Positions 32,927-41,767 of a DNA stretch of 45,116 bases are shown in pieces; the stretch's first letter is position 1, and the number at the start of each line of letters is the position of its first letter. The translations under genes and the position numbers were made by a program. The notes beneath the pieces were generated by a model. That model ran no database searches. It was not told the DNA's origin and saw nothing but the letters and a program-made list of their open reading frames with translations. The DNA is from DATGMP01 sp035293565 (GTDB lineage: Bacteria > Pseudomonadota > Alphaproteobacteria > BOG-932 > Roseiterribacteraceae). The DNA lies in NCBI GenBank assembly GCA_035293565.1, contig DATGMP010000124.1, positions 1 to 45,116 of the forward strand. The letters run 5' to 3'.

Positions 32927-34981
32927 ATGAACGGCTCAGCCGTGCCGCGAATCAGCCGGCGCCTCGCGAATCTGCTCCTGCTGCTCCTCTCGATCTCGGC
33001 ATCGTCCGCGTATTCCTATGCGCGCGGCCAGGATCTGAACTGGGATCAGCTCAACTACCATTTCTATCTTCCCTGGGCGCTGTTCCACGGGCGGATGGAA
33101 ACCGACCTTGCCCCTGCCGCAATCCAGAGCTTCTTCAACCCGATCCCCTATATCCCTTTCTATTTGATGGTTCAGAGCATGCCTCCGGTCGCAATCGGAC
33201 TGGTGCTGGGGGCAATCCATGGCGTGAATTATTGGCTGGTGATACGGCTCGCATGGCGGCTAACCGAAGGGCGCGTCGAAGCCGAGCGCGTTTGGGCGAC
33301 TGCCGCAGCCACCGTGATCTCGGTCGCGAGCCCAATGGCGCTGTCGGAGATCGGCACGTCGTTCGCCGACATCTTGCTGAGCCCGCTCGCGCTCGGAGGC
33401 CTGCTTCTGCTGACTCGTCACGATGAGGCGGCGACCAAAGGCGATCGGGCGGCGCTGCTCGGCGCATCTCTGCTCTTCGGAGCGGCGACCAGCCTGAAGC
33501 TCACTTTCGCACCCACCATGCTGGGATTTGTTGCGGCATCCACCCTGGGCGCGCGCTCTTGGACCGGACGAAGCGCGGCATTCGGCAGAACGGCGCTCGG
33601 ATGCGCGGCTGCGTTCATCCTGGTCGGCGGCTTTTGGTACGCGAAGCTCTGGGCAGCGTTCGGCAATCCCGTCTTTCCCTACTTCAACGCCGTCTTCGCC
33701 TCGCCCGACTTCGCACCGACCAATCTTCACGACACGGCGTTTATGCCGAAATCGCTCCTTGACGGGCTTGCCTATCCCTTTCTTTGGACGATCGGTCAGC
33801 CCGGCATCGGCGAGCAGGTTTCCTGGCGCGATGTTCGCTTCGTTTTGTTGATCGTGATCACGATCATTGGCGGCTTGTCGACGCTTTCCGAGAATGACGG
33901 TGCGCCACGATGGAAGCTGCCGCATCGCAGGCTCGCCTTGTTCTTCGCAGTTGCCTTTCCGGCCTGGCTCTACGAGTTCGGAGTTCAAAGATATGCAGTG
34001 CCGCTCGAGTTCGCGCTCGGCCCGGTCTTTATCGCGTTGCTGATGAATTTCTGGCACGGCGCGCTGCTGCGCGTCGCCGGGCTGACGGTCGCGCTGATAT
34101 CGATCGTCACGCTCGTCGTCCCCGATTGGTATCATGTGTCCTGGACATCTCATTGGTACGGATTCGCGACCGCCGCGATTCCGAACGAGCCGACGCTCTA
34201 TCTGATCGGCGCGCCGCCGATGTCCTATGCCGTGCCATTCCTTCCCGGCGATGCCCGCGCGGTCTGGATCGACGGCATCGATCCGCTGGTCTATCGCGGC
34301 CGTTTCGCGGCGCGTCTCGAAGAAGATTTAAGGACAATTCCCAATATTCGCCTGCTGACTCGCGCACCGATCCCGCCGCATCATCTGTCGCGGCTCGCGC
34401 GCTACGGCCTCTACTTCGCAGGCGACTGTCGAAACCTGTCGGACCGCGCCGAAGCGCTTATGGTCTGCGATCTCACGAAGGATCCGTCGAGACGGCAGCC
34501 AGTCGAGCCCCGCGCGGTTCCCGCCGCGATGGAGCTGAATGAGCGCGTGATATTCGGAAGCGACCACCCTGAGAACGGCCTTATGGATAATTGGTCGGTT
34601 GCCGAGTCCTGGGGCATTTGGGGACTAGGCACGGACGCCGCTCTGTCGCTCCGCATCGACCCGTCGGCCGGACCCGGTCCCTTGCGTATGCGCGTGCGGG
34701 GCGTCGCATATGTGAATGCCCGCCTACCGCGAGAGGCGATTACAGTCTATGCCAATGGCCATCCGATCGGCGACTGGACGTTCGATCTCGCGCAAACCGA
34801 GATCGATCGCACCGTCTGTGTTCCGGCCGCGGCGATCTACCCGGATCGGCAGATCGAGCTCCGCTTTCACAATCCTCAGCCCAGGTCGCCCGCTGCGCTC
34901 GGGCTGGCAAACGATCAGCGGGAGCTTTCGATCGGCCTCAAATCCGTTGAGCTGCTGCCGCCCGAGGGCGCTTGCCGGTAG
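32927..34981 (+). CDS. multi-spanning membrane protein, GT-C-like
   Basis: 684 residues. The N-terminal half has about ten membrane segments and the early motif GQDLNWDQLNYHFYLPWALFHGRMETDLAPA; an acidic residue pair in the first periplasmic loop is typical of GT-C (family 87-like) sugar transferases. The C-terminal ~200 residues are soluble and beta-rich (GPLRMRVRGVAYVNARL...). The ATG at 32927 with GTGGAG upstream fits better than the GTG at 32909. Likely involved in envelope glycan assembly; the assignment is moderate. Confidence 0.65.
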   Translation: MNGSAVPRISRRLANLLLLLLSISASSAYSYARGQDLNWDQLNYHFYLPWALFHGRMETDLAPAAIQSFFNPIPYIPFYLMVQSMPPVAIGLVLGAIHGVNYWLVIRLAWRLTEGRVEAERVWATAAATVISVASPMALSEIGTSFADILLSPLALGGLLLLTRHDEAATKGDRAALLGASLLFGAATSLKLTFAPTMLGFVAASTLGARSWTGRSAAFGRTALGCAAAFILVGGFWYAKLWAAFGNPVFPYFNAVFASPDFAPTNLHDTAFMPKSLLDGLAYPFLWTIGQPGIGEQVSWRDVRFVLLIVITIIGGLSTLSENDGAPRWKLPHRRLALFFAVAFPAWLYEFGVQRYAVPLEFALGPVFIALLMNFWHGALLRVAGLTVALISIVTLVVPDWYHVSWTSHWYGFATAAIPNEPTLYLIGAPPMSYAVPFLPGDARAVWIDGIDPLVYRGRFAARLEEDLRTIPNIRLLTRAPIPPHHLSRLARYGLYFAGDCRNLSDRAEALMVCDLTKDPSRRQPVEPRAVPAAMELNERVIFGSDHPENGLMDNWSVAESWGIWGLGTDAALSLRIDPSAGPGPLRMRVRGVAYVNARLPREAITVYANGHPIGDWTFDLAQTEIDRTVCVPAAAIYPDRQIELRFHNPQPRSPAALGLANDQRELSIGLKSVELLPPEGACR

Positions 34982-34985
34982 TTCC

Positions 34986-35534
34986 TCAATGCTTCTGATA
35001 GACGTCGGTCACGGTGTAGGTCAGCTCCTTGCGGCCATGCTTGCCGAGGTAGTGCGAAGCGAGATTCGGGCGCTCGGTGATCGGCTGCAGCATCTCGTAG
35101 ACGCGCTCGTAAGCGGTGTGGACGATCCGCCATTTACCGTCTTTCTGCTTCTGATATTTGTCACGATAGAGCGCGGAGCCGATCGTGGTGACGCCGCGGC
35201 GGAAGTCCATCGCCGTGTCGGTCAGGTACCAGGTGCCGACCGCTTCGGTCTCAGACAAGATATCGATCTCGGGATGATGGCCGGTATGCTCGCCCACGAA
35301 CTCCGCGTTGAAGGAGTTCGCGACCATCTCGAGATATTCCTCGCGGCCCTTGAACTCGATGTCATAGCTTCCGCCGACCAGCTTCGCCGTGATGTTCTCG
35401 TCGAGCAAGTCGCGCAGCTCGGCGATGTTGGCGGTGTCGATGCAGCGGAAATAGGCGTGCTTCACGCGCTTGATCGCCTCGATGTCCTTCAGGATCTGCA
35501 CATCGCGCGCAAGCTTTTCGATATCGACGGTCAT
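34986..35534 (-). CDS. SnoaL/NTF2-fold protein
   Basis: 182 residues. DVQILKDIEAIKRVKHAYFRCIDTANIAELRDLLDENITAKLVG is the usual start of SnoaL-like dehydratase/isomerase proteins; the later GTWYLTDTAMDFRRGVTTIG and KWRIVHTAYERVYEML fit too. ATG 35534 has GGAGGAGG upstream. It follows the ketosteroid-isomerase-like gene by 23 nt and is probably co-transcribed. Catalytic residues cannot be named. Confidence 0.82.
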   Translation of the reverse strand: MTVDIEKLARDVQILKDIEAIKRVKHAYFRCIDTANIAELRDLLDENITAKLVGGSYDIEFKGREEYLEMVANSFNAEFVGEHTGHHPEIDILSETEAVGTWYLTDTAMDFRRGVTTIGSALYRDKYQKQKDGKWRIVHTAYERVYEMLQPITERPNLASHYLGKHGRKELTYTVTDVYQKH

Positions 35535-35557
35535 GACTTCCTCCTCCTTCTGTATCC

Positions 35558-36004
35558 TCAAAGACGATCGACGAATGATTTGGCCTTCCGCGCAGCCTCG
35601 GCCGCGGCCTTGGCGTCGCCGGAAAGCGCATGGACGTTGGTGGGTCCATAATAGGCTTTCATCGAAGTGAATTTGCCGTCCTCACCGACCGTCCAGACAT
35701 CGAGCGTCTCCATACGGAAAGGCGGATCGGCTTTCTCGACGGTCGCGATCGCGGCGCAAGCGACCGCACGCTCGGCGACACGTACATTCCCCTCGGGCTC
35801 GAAACGGAATCCGCCACCCACATGAGCGAAGCCGGCTTCGAAGAATTTGCGGATCGCCGCTATGCCCCGGTTGGGCGTGCTGCCAACCGGATCCTCGACG
35901 ACCGCGTCCTCGGCGAAGAGCGCCACGATGCCTTCGACGTCCGCGTTCTCAAAGCACGAGAAATATTTGAGAGCGGCGGCGCGCATCTTTTCCGGATCGG
36001 GCAT
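35558..36004 (-). CDS. ketosteroid isomerase-like protein (steroid delta-isomerase family)
   Basis: 148 residues. Alignment by eye with bacterial ketosteroid isomerases puts Tyr14 (LKYFSCFENAD), Asp38 (AEDAVVEDPVGSTPNRG) and Asp102 (METLDVWTV, equal to Asp99 of the Comamonas enzyme) at the catalytic places; the ending KFTSMKAYYGPTNVHAL parallels SMRALFGxxNIHA. This supports a double-bond isomerisation of a cyclic or unsaturated ketone. The preceding gene in the transcript is the LLM-type gene ending at 36016 with 11 nt between. Whether the substrate is a steroid is inferred. Confidence 0.85.
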   Translation of the reverse strand: MPDPEKMRAAALKYFSCFENADVEGIVALFAEDAVVEDPVGSTPNRGIAAIRKFFEAGFAHVGGGFRFEPEGNVRVAERAVACAAIATVEKADPPFRMETLDVWTVGEDGKFTSMKAYYGPTNVHALSGDAKAAAEAARKAKSFVDRL

Positions 36005-36015
36005 TCGTAACCTCC

Positions 36016-36876
36016 CTACCGCATGTACTTCTCCGCGAACGCTTCCATGTCGCGGAGCTTTTCATCCAAGGGCGTGCGGCCGGCGCGGAAGGTCTCGTCG
36101 AGCCAGGCCATCTTGTGGATGGCGGTGGCGCCGAGATCCTCGGCGCGTTTCAGCGCATCGGCGCCGTAATCATAGAGATTCACATGGAACTCGAAAGGCG
36201 CGCCCTCGCGCCCGATCTCCCGCCTGGCCTGCTTCAACGCCGCCGAAATCTCGGTCAGCTCCTCCAGCGTGTGCTGAGAGCCGATCCAGCCATCCTGTCG
36301 CGCCGCGCGGCGATAGGCGGCCGGGCTCTTGCCGCCGATGAAGATGGGCATCGGCTTGGTGACGCCCGGCGACATCTGCAGCCGCGGAAAGTCGAAAAAT
36401 TTCCCGTGATACTCGACCATCTCCCCCGACATCAGCTTCGGCAGCAGATCGAGCATCTCGTCGGCGCGCTTGCCGCGATCCTTGAAGCTGCGATCGACAA
36501 GCCCGAACTCCGCCTCCTGCCAGCCGACGCCGGCGCCGAGGATTACGCGATTGTCAGAGAGCCGCGCCACGGTCGCCAGCGACTTGGCGACCGAGAAGGG
36601 GTCGCGCATCGGCAGGATATAGACCGTGGTCATGAATTTGAGTGTCTTCACGATCTGCGAGAGCGCGCCGATCTCGACCCACGGATCGACGAAATGCGTG
36701 TGCGGATACCAGGGGACCACCTGGTCCGTGTGATAGTCGTAAGGCTGATACTGGGATTCGAACGTGACCAGGTGATCGGCGAGCGCGACGCCCTCGAAGC
36801 CGAGTTCCTCGGCCTTCCGGCAAAGCGCGGGAAGCTGCTCCATGTCCGTCAGCGCGATCACCTGCCAGAATTTCAT
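36016..36876 (-). CDS. LLM-class F420/flavin-dependent oxidoreductase
   Basis: 286 residues. MKFWQVIALTDMEQLPALCRKAEELGFEGVALADHLVTFE is the LLM opening; VILGAGVGWQEAEFGLVDRSFKDRGKRADEML and PMPIFIGGKSPAAYRRAARQDGWIG match the F420-type subgroup. Start ATG 36876 overlaps the stop of the PaaY-like gene (ATGA), so the two are coupled. Confidence 0.88.
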   Translation of the reverse strand: MKFWQVIALTDMEQLPALCRKAEELGFEGVALADHLVTFESQYQPYDYHTDQVVPWYPHTHFVDPWVEIGALSQIVKTLKFMTTVYILPMRDPFSVAKSLATVARLSDNRVILGAGVGWQEAEFGLVDRSFKDRGKRADEMLDLLPKLMSGEMVEYHGKFFDFPRLQMSPGVTKPMPIFIGGKSPAAYRRAARQDGWIGSQHTLEELTEISAALKQARREIGREGAPFEFHVNLYDYGADALKRAEDLGATAIHKMAWLDETFRAGRTPLDEKLRDMEAFAEKYMR

Positions 36877-37499
36877 CCTCCCAATTCCTTCTTTCTGATG
36901 TCCGCCTTCAGCTCGTGCAGCGGCACGGCGACGATCGGCTTGGCTTTGGGACGTCCAGGTTCGATCGCGGGCAGCGGATCGCATTGGTCGAACGAGGCGA
37001 GGCAGCGCTGCGCGAGCTCTTGATATTGCCGCGTGCCGTTGGCCTTCCAGGCCATCTCCTTATCGTCGAGCTCGCGCATGATCTTGGCCGGGACGCCCGC
37101 AACCAGCGTGCGCGGCGGCACGATCATGCCGGCGCGCACGAAGCTCATCGCGCCAACGAAGCTGCCTTCGCCGACGGCTGCGCCGTCCATCACGACCGCA
37201 TTCATGCCGATCAGCGCCTTGCGGCCGACGACGCAGCCATGCAGGATCGCGCCATGGCCGACATGCCCGTCCTCCTCGATCCGGGCATCCTGGCCGGGAA
37301 AGCTGTGCATCACGCAATTGTCTTGCAGGTTGGAGCCGCGCTCCATCACGATTCGTCCGAAATCGCCGCGCAGCGACGCGCCCGGCCCGACATAGCAGCC
37401 GGGCCCGACATGCACGTCGCCGATCAACACCGCCGTCGGATGCACGAAGGCGGTTGGATCGACGACCGGCGTCAGACCTTCATAACGGTAGCACGTCAC
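36873..37499 (-). CDS. paaY: PaaY-like hexapeptide-repeat protein (gamma-carbonic anhydrase fold)
   Basis: 208 residues of left-handed beta-helix repeats: FVHPTAVLIGDVHVGPGCYVGPGASLRGDFGRIVMERGSNLQDNCVMH..., GHVGHGAILHGCVVGRKALIGMNAVVMDGAAVGEGSFVGA. The N-terminal YEGLTPVVDPTAF and the C-terminal AWKANGTRQYQELAQRC agree with PaaY of enteric bacteria over nearly the full length; PaaY is a thioesterase that clears dead-end CoA products of the phenylacetate route, and the fold binds metal with three His. GTG start at 37499 overlaps the SDR stop (GTGA). Interesting because the rest of paa is on the island. Confidence 0.8.
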   Translation of the reverse strand: MTCYRYEGLTPVVDPTAFVHPTAVLIGDVHVGPGCYVGPGASLRGDFGRIVMERGSNLQDNCVMHSFPGQDARIEEDGHVGHGAILHGCVVGRKALIGMNAVVMDGAAVGEGSFVGAMSFVRAGMIVPPRTLVAGVPAKIMRELDDKEMAWKANGTRQYQELAQRCLASFDQCDPLPAIEPGRPKAKPIVAVPLHELKADIRKKELGG

Positions 37500-38275
37500 G
37501 GCGTCATGTACTCGCCGCCATTGACGTTCAGCAGCGCGCCGGTGACGACGCTCGCATAGTCGGACAAGAAATAGGCGACCGAGCGGGCGCACTCCTCGTC
37601 CGGCGGCATGCGGCCGATCGGAATACCGGCGACGACGCCATCGACGATCTGCTGCAAGCTGGCGCCCTGTTGCTCCGCGAAACCCTTGAGCGCATTCTCG
37701 ACCGGCGCACCCCACATCCAGCCCATCAGCGTGGAGTTCACGCGAATGTTGTACTTGCCGAGCTCGAAGGCGAGCTGGCGCGTGGCCATCTCGAGCGCCG
37801 CCTTGGGGATCGCATAGGCGCCCTCGCCCGGGCGCGGCTTGCGCGTCTCCATCGTGCTGACATTGACGATCGAGCCGCCGCCCACCTTCTTCATGTGCGG
37901 AACGACGGCCTGCGCAAGACGCAACGCGCCGAAGCAGGTGACGTCCATCGCCCGGGCCCAGACGGAAAGGTCAGCCTCCTCGAAGGGCGCCGGCGCATAT
38001 TGGTAGGCGCTGTTCACCAGCCCGTCGACCCGGCCGAATTTCTCCGCTGCCGCATTCACCAGCTTCTGGCACTGCTCGACATTGGACACGTCACAGGGCG
38101 AAGCCACAACCTGGGCGCCCTTGCCTGCAACTTCAGCGCGCAGCTTTTCCAGAAAATCCGTCGAACGGCAGCCGATCGCGATCTTGGCGCCCTCGTCCGC
38201 GCAGAGCAGCGCGAGCTTTCGCCCCAGGCCGGGGCCGACACCCGAGATCACGACCACCTTATCCTTGAGAATCAT
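37496..38275 (-). CDS. short-chain dehydrogenase/reductase
   Basis: 259 residues. SGVGPGLGRKLALL cofactor site, IVNVSTMETRKPRPGEGAYAIPKAAL with catalytic Ser, Tyr and Lys, and terminal VTGALLNVNGGEYM. ATG 38275 behind AGGGAAGG. It is coupled to the PaaY-like gene. Probably oxidises an alcohol in the same CoA-dependent pathway. Confidence 0.88.
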   Translation of the reverse strand: MILKDKVVVISGVGPGLGRKLALLCADEGAKIAIGCRSTDFLEKLRAEVAGKGAQVVASPCDVSNVEQCQKLVNAAAEKFGRVDGLVNSAYQYAPAPFEEADLSVWARAMDVTCFGALRLAQAVVPHMKKVGGGSIVNVSTMETRKPRPGEGAYAIPKAALEMATRQLAFELGKYNIRVNSTLMGWMWGAPVENALKGFAEQQGASLQQIVDGVVAGIPIGRMPPDEECARSVAYFLSDYASVVTGALLNVNGGEYMTP

Positions 38276-38303
38276 CTCTATCCTTCCCTGAAATGAAATG
38301 CCG

Positions 38304-39164
38304 TTACTGAATGATCGCCGGATGCGGCACGCGCGGGTCGCCGAGGAACGGCCGGTGCGAGGGGGGCTCTTTGCCGCCGACATCTTTGATTCCATAGCGC
38401 TTGGCGATCTCGGCGCCGATCACCGTCTGGCCCGACAACGACATCAGCTCCGGATCGTCGTGGAGCGCCGCGATGATGCGGCCGGTGAATTCCGGCGTCT
38501 CGGCCTGCTTCACAATCTCGGCATATTGCTCGGGCCGCTCCTCGACCGCGCGCTGCGTGCGCTCGGTCAGCAGGATGCCCATCCAGATCGAGATCGTGGC
38601 GACGTTGTAGGATTTGAAATCGACCGCCATGTCGGCGGCGAATTTGTCGACGCCCGCCTTCTGGGCGCCATAGGCCGGCCCGTGCATGTAGCAGACCGAG
38701 CCGAAGGAGGAGGTGAAGACGATCAGCCCCTTCTTCTGCCGAACCATCATCGGCGCCGCGTAGTAACTGGCCACATATTGAGAACGCAGCCCCACTTCCA
38801 GGATGTTGCCGAGGTCGAGCGACTTCTCCCAGAAGCCGCCCGGCTTGATCAGATCGTCATGAATGAGGGCGACATTGTTGACGAGTACGTCCAGCCGCCC
38901 GGATTCGCGCTCGACCTGCTGGAACAGCGCCTTGATCTGCGCGTCGTCGGCATGGTCGCACCGCACCGCGACGGCTTCGCCGCCGGCGTCCTTGATGGCA
39001 GCGACCGTTTCATGAATCGTGCCCGGCAGCGTTGCCGTTCCGGCTTTCTCGGTCCGGCCAGTCGCGTAGACCTTATAGCCCGCCGCGCCCAGCGCCACGG
39101 CGATGCCGCGCCCCGCCCCCCGGCTCGCGCCGGTCACGACCGCGACGCGTTTCTGCTCGGCCAT
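38304..39164 (-). CDS. short-chain dehydrogenase/reductase
   Basis: 286 residues. TGASRGAGRGIAVALG, NNVALIHDD, TSSFGSVCYMHGPAYGAQKAGVDK (Ser, Tyr, Lys) and a longer C-terminus (RYGIKDVGGKEPPSHRPFLGDPRVPHPAIIQ). The extended tail sets it apart from the other SDRs. ATG 39164 behind GGGGGAGAG; ATG 39176 is an alternative. Gap of 28 nt to the next SDR. Confidence 0.86.
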   Translation of the reverse strand: MAEQKRVAVVTGASRGAGRGIAVALGAAGYKVYATGRTEKAGTATLPGTIHETVAAIKDAGGEAVAVRCDHADDAQIKALFQQVERESGRLDVLVNNVALIHDDLIKPGGFWEKSLDLGNILEVGLRSQYVASYYAAPMMVRQKKGLIVFTSSFGSVCYMHGPAYGAQKAGVDKFAADMAVDFKSYNVATISIWMGILLTERTQRAVEERPEQYAEIVKQAETPEFTGRIIAALHDDPELMSLSGQTVIGAEIAKRYGIKDVGGKEPPSHRPFLGDPRVPHPAIIQ

Positions 39165-39226
39165 CTCTCCCCCCATATGCTTGAATGCTGGCCCGTTGAT
39201 AGCACGGGAACCGCGATCCGCCAGAA

Positions 39227-40792
39227 TCAGCCCTGACGGAGCGCCCGCTTGAGGATCTTTCCATTGGCATTGCGGGGGAGCGGAGCGTCGACGAAGGTAA
39301 TGAAGTCCGGCACCTTGTAGTCGGACAGCCGCTCGCGACAGAAGGCCTTCACGTCGTCGGCCGCGAGCGGCCGCTTGGAAAGCACGAAGGCATGGACCTT
39401 CTCGCCCAGCACCGGGTCGGGCTCCGCCACCACGGCAGCCTCGCCAATATCGGGATGATGGGCCAGCACGTCCTCGACCTCGGCGGAATAGATCTTGTAG
39501 CCGCCGCGGTTGATCATGTCCTTCTTGCGGTCGAGGATCCGGACATAGCCATCCTCCGTCATGCTGCCGATATCGCCGGAATGCCAATAGCCGGCGGTGA
39601 ACCCTGCTCGCGTCGCCTCCGGATTGTTCCAGTATCCTGGCGAAACGTGCCCGCCGCCGATCCAGATCTCGCCGCTCTCGCCGCGCGGCAGCTCGCGGCC
39701 ATTGTCGTCGACCACGATCACGTCGGCGCAGGTGACGGGGCAACCGACGGTATCGATCCGTCGCATGCCCTCTCCAGGCGGCGTCAGCGTCGAAGGGGAG
39801 GTCGTTTCGGTCGAACCGTACGCGTTGACGAGCTGCAAGGCCGGTAGCTTCTCGGCCAACACCTTGACCGTCGCCATCGGCATCGGCGAGCCGCCATAGC
39901 CGCCCACCCGCCAGCCCTTGAGGTCGAACTTCTCGAACTCGGCCTGCAGCAGGCAAAGATTGTACATGGCGGGAACCATGAGCGTGTAGGTCATCCGCTC
40001 CCGGGCGGCGAGCGCGAGAAAGTCGGCCGCTTTGAAGATAGGCTGGAGAATGGTGGCGCCGCCGACGCGAACCATCGTGAGGAAGATCGCGACGAGCCCG
40101 GTAACATGGGTCGCCGGCACCGCCATCAGGGCGCGGTCGGTCTCCTCGAGCTTCCAGCGCTCCTGATAATGCATGGTCGAGATGACCAGCCCCATCTGAG
40201 TCAGGATCGCGCCCTTGGGCTTCCCTGTGGTGCCGGAGGTGTAGAGGATGACGGCCGGCGCCTCCTCGTCGATGTCGAGCGCGGGCGGCTTGCCGGAACG
40301 CTTCACCGCCGCGAACTCCGTCGCGCCGGAAACTGCGCCGCCGACCGAGATGCGATGGCGCAGGTCGGGCACCGCTGCGCGATCCGGGATGCGTTCGGCG
40401 AGCTCCGCCTCGAAGATCAGCGCCTTCGCCCCGCTATTGACGAGGTTGAACTCGATCTCGGGCTTCTGCTCGCGCGTGTTGAGCGGGACGACGACCAGCC
40501 CCGCGCGCATCGCGCCCATAAGTGCGAACGCGAACTCGGCGCGGTTGCCGAGCAGCAGCGCCATTCGGTCCCCGGGCGCGAGGCCGAGGTCCAACAGGCC
40601 GGAGGCCACCTCGTCGGTGATCCGATCGAGCTCTGCATAGGTGAAGCGCCGGTCGCCATCGACCAGCGCCTCCGCCTCGGGCTTGCGCTCGGCCGCCGAC
40701 CGGAGGAGCTGGTCGACGCCCTTGGGGCGATCGGTGAAGCAGCGCACCACCCGATCGCCATAGTGACTTTCATATCGCGTCTGGAACGTCAT
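39227..40792 (-). CDS. AMP-dependent acyl-CoA ligase
   Basis: 521 residues. ANL superfamily motifs: YTSGTTGKPKGAILT (AMP/ATP), VNAYGSTETTSPSTL, YWHSGDIGSMTEDGYVRILDRKKDMINRGGYKI hinge, and the terminal PRNANGKILKR with catalytic Lys. Length typical of medium- or long-chain and related acid:CoA ligases. It activates the pathway acid for the acyl-CoA dehydrogenase and SDR steps nearby. ATG 40792 follows the SDR gene by 12 nt. Confidence 0.92.
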   Translation of the reverse strand: MTFQTRYESHYGDRVVRCFTDRPKGVDQLLRSAAERKPEAEALVDGDRRFTYAELDRITDEVASGLLDLGLAPGDRMALLLGNRAEFAFALMGAMRAGLVVVPLNTREQKPEIEFNLVNSGAKALIFEAELAERIPDRAAVPDLRHRISVGGAVSGATEFAAVKRSGKPPALDIDEEAPAVILYTSGTTGKPKGAILTQMGLVISTMHYQERWKLEETDRALMAVPATHVTGLVAIFLTMVRVGGATILQPIFKAADFLALAARERMTYTLMVPAMYNLCLLQAEFEKFDLKGWRVGGYGGSPMPMATVKVLAEKLPALQLVNAYGSTETTSPSTLTPPGEGMRRIDTVGCPVTCADVIVVDDNGRELPRGESGEIWIGGGHVSPGYWNNPEATRAGFTAGYWHSGDIGSMTEDGYVRILDRKKDMINRGGYKIYSAEVEDVLAHHPDIGEAAVVAEPDPVLGEKVHAFVLSKRPLAADDVKAFCRERLSDYKVPDFITFVDAPLPRNANGKILKRALRQG

Positions 40793-40804
40793 GGCGTTCC
40801 AGAC

Positions 40805-41632
40805 TTACCCCATCGCGGTGTCCACCACCACCGGGGAAACGGTAAAGAAGCCGTCCGGAGTCCGCTGGAATCCGCCGGCCGCCAACCCGCCGCCATCGAC
40901 ATGGACGGTCGTGCCCGTGACCCAGGAGGAAAGATCGGTCGCGAGGAACACGGCCGCCCCGGCATGGTCGGCCGGCGTGCCGTAGCGGCCGAGCGGTATC
41001 GGCAGCGCCGCCTTGTCCTTGTATTGCGGCCTGATGAGCTTATCGAGCGGCACCTGCTCGCTGTCGGTGGTCTCGGGAGCGATGGTGTTGACCCGGATCT
41101 TGTCGGCCGACAGCTCCAGCGCCATTCCCTTGGTGAAGCCGGTCACCCCATGCTTGAAGGCGGTGTAGGCGACGTTATAGGTGCAGCCGCGGAAGCCCTC
41201 GATCGAGGAGACGTTGATGATGCTGCCGCCTTGGCCGCTCTTGCGCATCAGCGGAATGGCAGCCTTCGTCATGATGAAGAGCTGGCGGAGATTGATATTG
41301 TAAAGGTCGTCGATGACCTTCTCGTCCATCGTCTCGATCGGCCCGTAATTATAAAGATGGTGCCCGACATTGTTCACGAGCACGTCGAGCCGGCCGAACT
41401 TCGAGCCGATCTGCTCGATCGCCGACTTGCACGCCTCGGTCTTCTGCACGTCGCCCTGGACGACGAGCGCGCCGGAGCCGAGATCGGCCTTGAGCTTCTC
41501 GCATTTGCCGGCGTCGATCTCCAACACCGCGATCTTGGCGCCGAGTTCCTTGAATGCGTCGACGATCCCCCGGCCGATCCCAGCGCCGCCGCCGGTAACG
41601 AGCGCGACCTTGCCCTCGAGCGTGATCTTCAT
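40805..41632 (-). CDS. short-chain dehydrogenase/reductase
   Basis: 275 residues. TGGGAGIGRGIVDAF, NNVGHHLYNYG, VSSIEGFRGCTYNVAYTAFKHGV with catalytic Ser/Tyr/Lys, VHVDGGGLAAGG. ATG 41632 behind GGAGG. It precedes the acyl-CoA ligase by 12 nt in the same direction and is part of the same run of genes. Confidence 0.88.
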   Translation of the reverse strand: MKITLEGKVALVTGGGAGIGRGIVDAFKELGAKIAVLEIDAGKCEKLKADLGSGALVVQGDVQKTEACKSAIEQIGSKFGRLDVLVNNVGHHLYNYGPIETMDEKVIDDLYNINLRQLFIMTKAAIPLMRKSGQGGSIINVSSIEGFRGCTYNVAYTAFKHGVTGFTKGMALELSADKIRVNTIAPETTDSEQVPLDKLIRPQYKDKAALPIPLGRYGTPADHAGAAVFLATDLSSWVTGTTVHVDGGGLAAGGFQRTPDGFFTVSPVVVDTAMG

Positions 41633-41767
41633 CTGCCGAACCTCCTCCCGACAATTCCCATCCGATTGCAATCTTTCTATAAGCTACGAGGAAACGCGCG
41701 CGTTCGCTACACCAAGGCCGCTTCCCACATCATTTTTGGCCATCCGAGACAAGCAGCGACCGGATGT

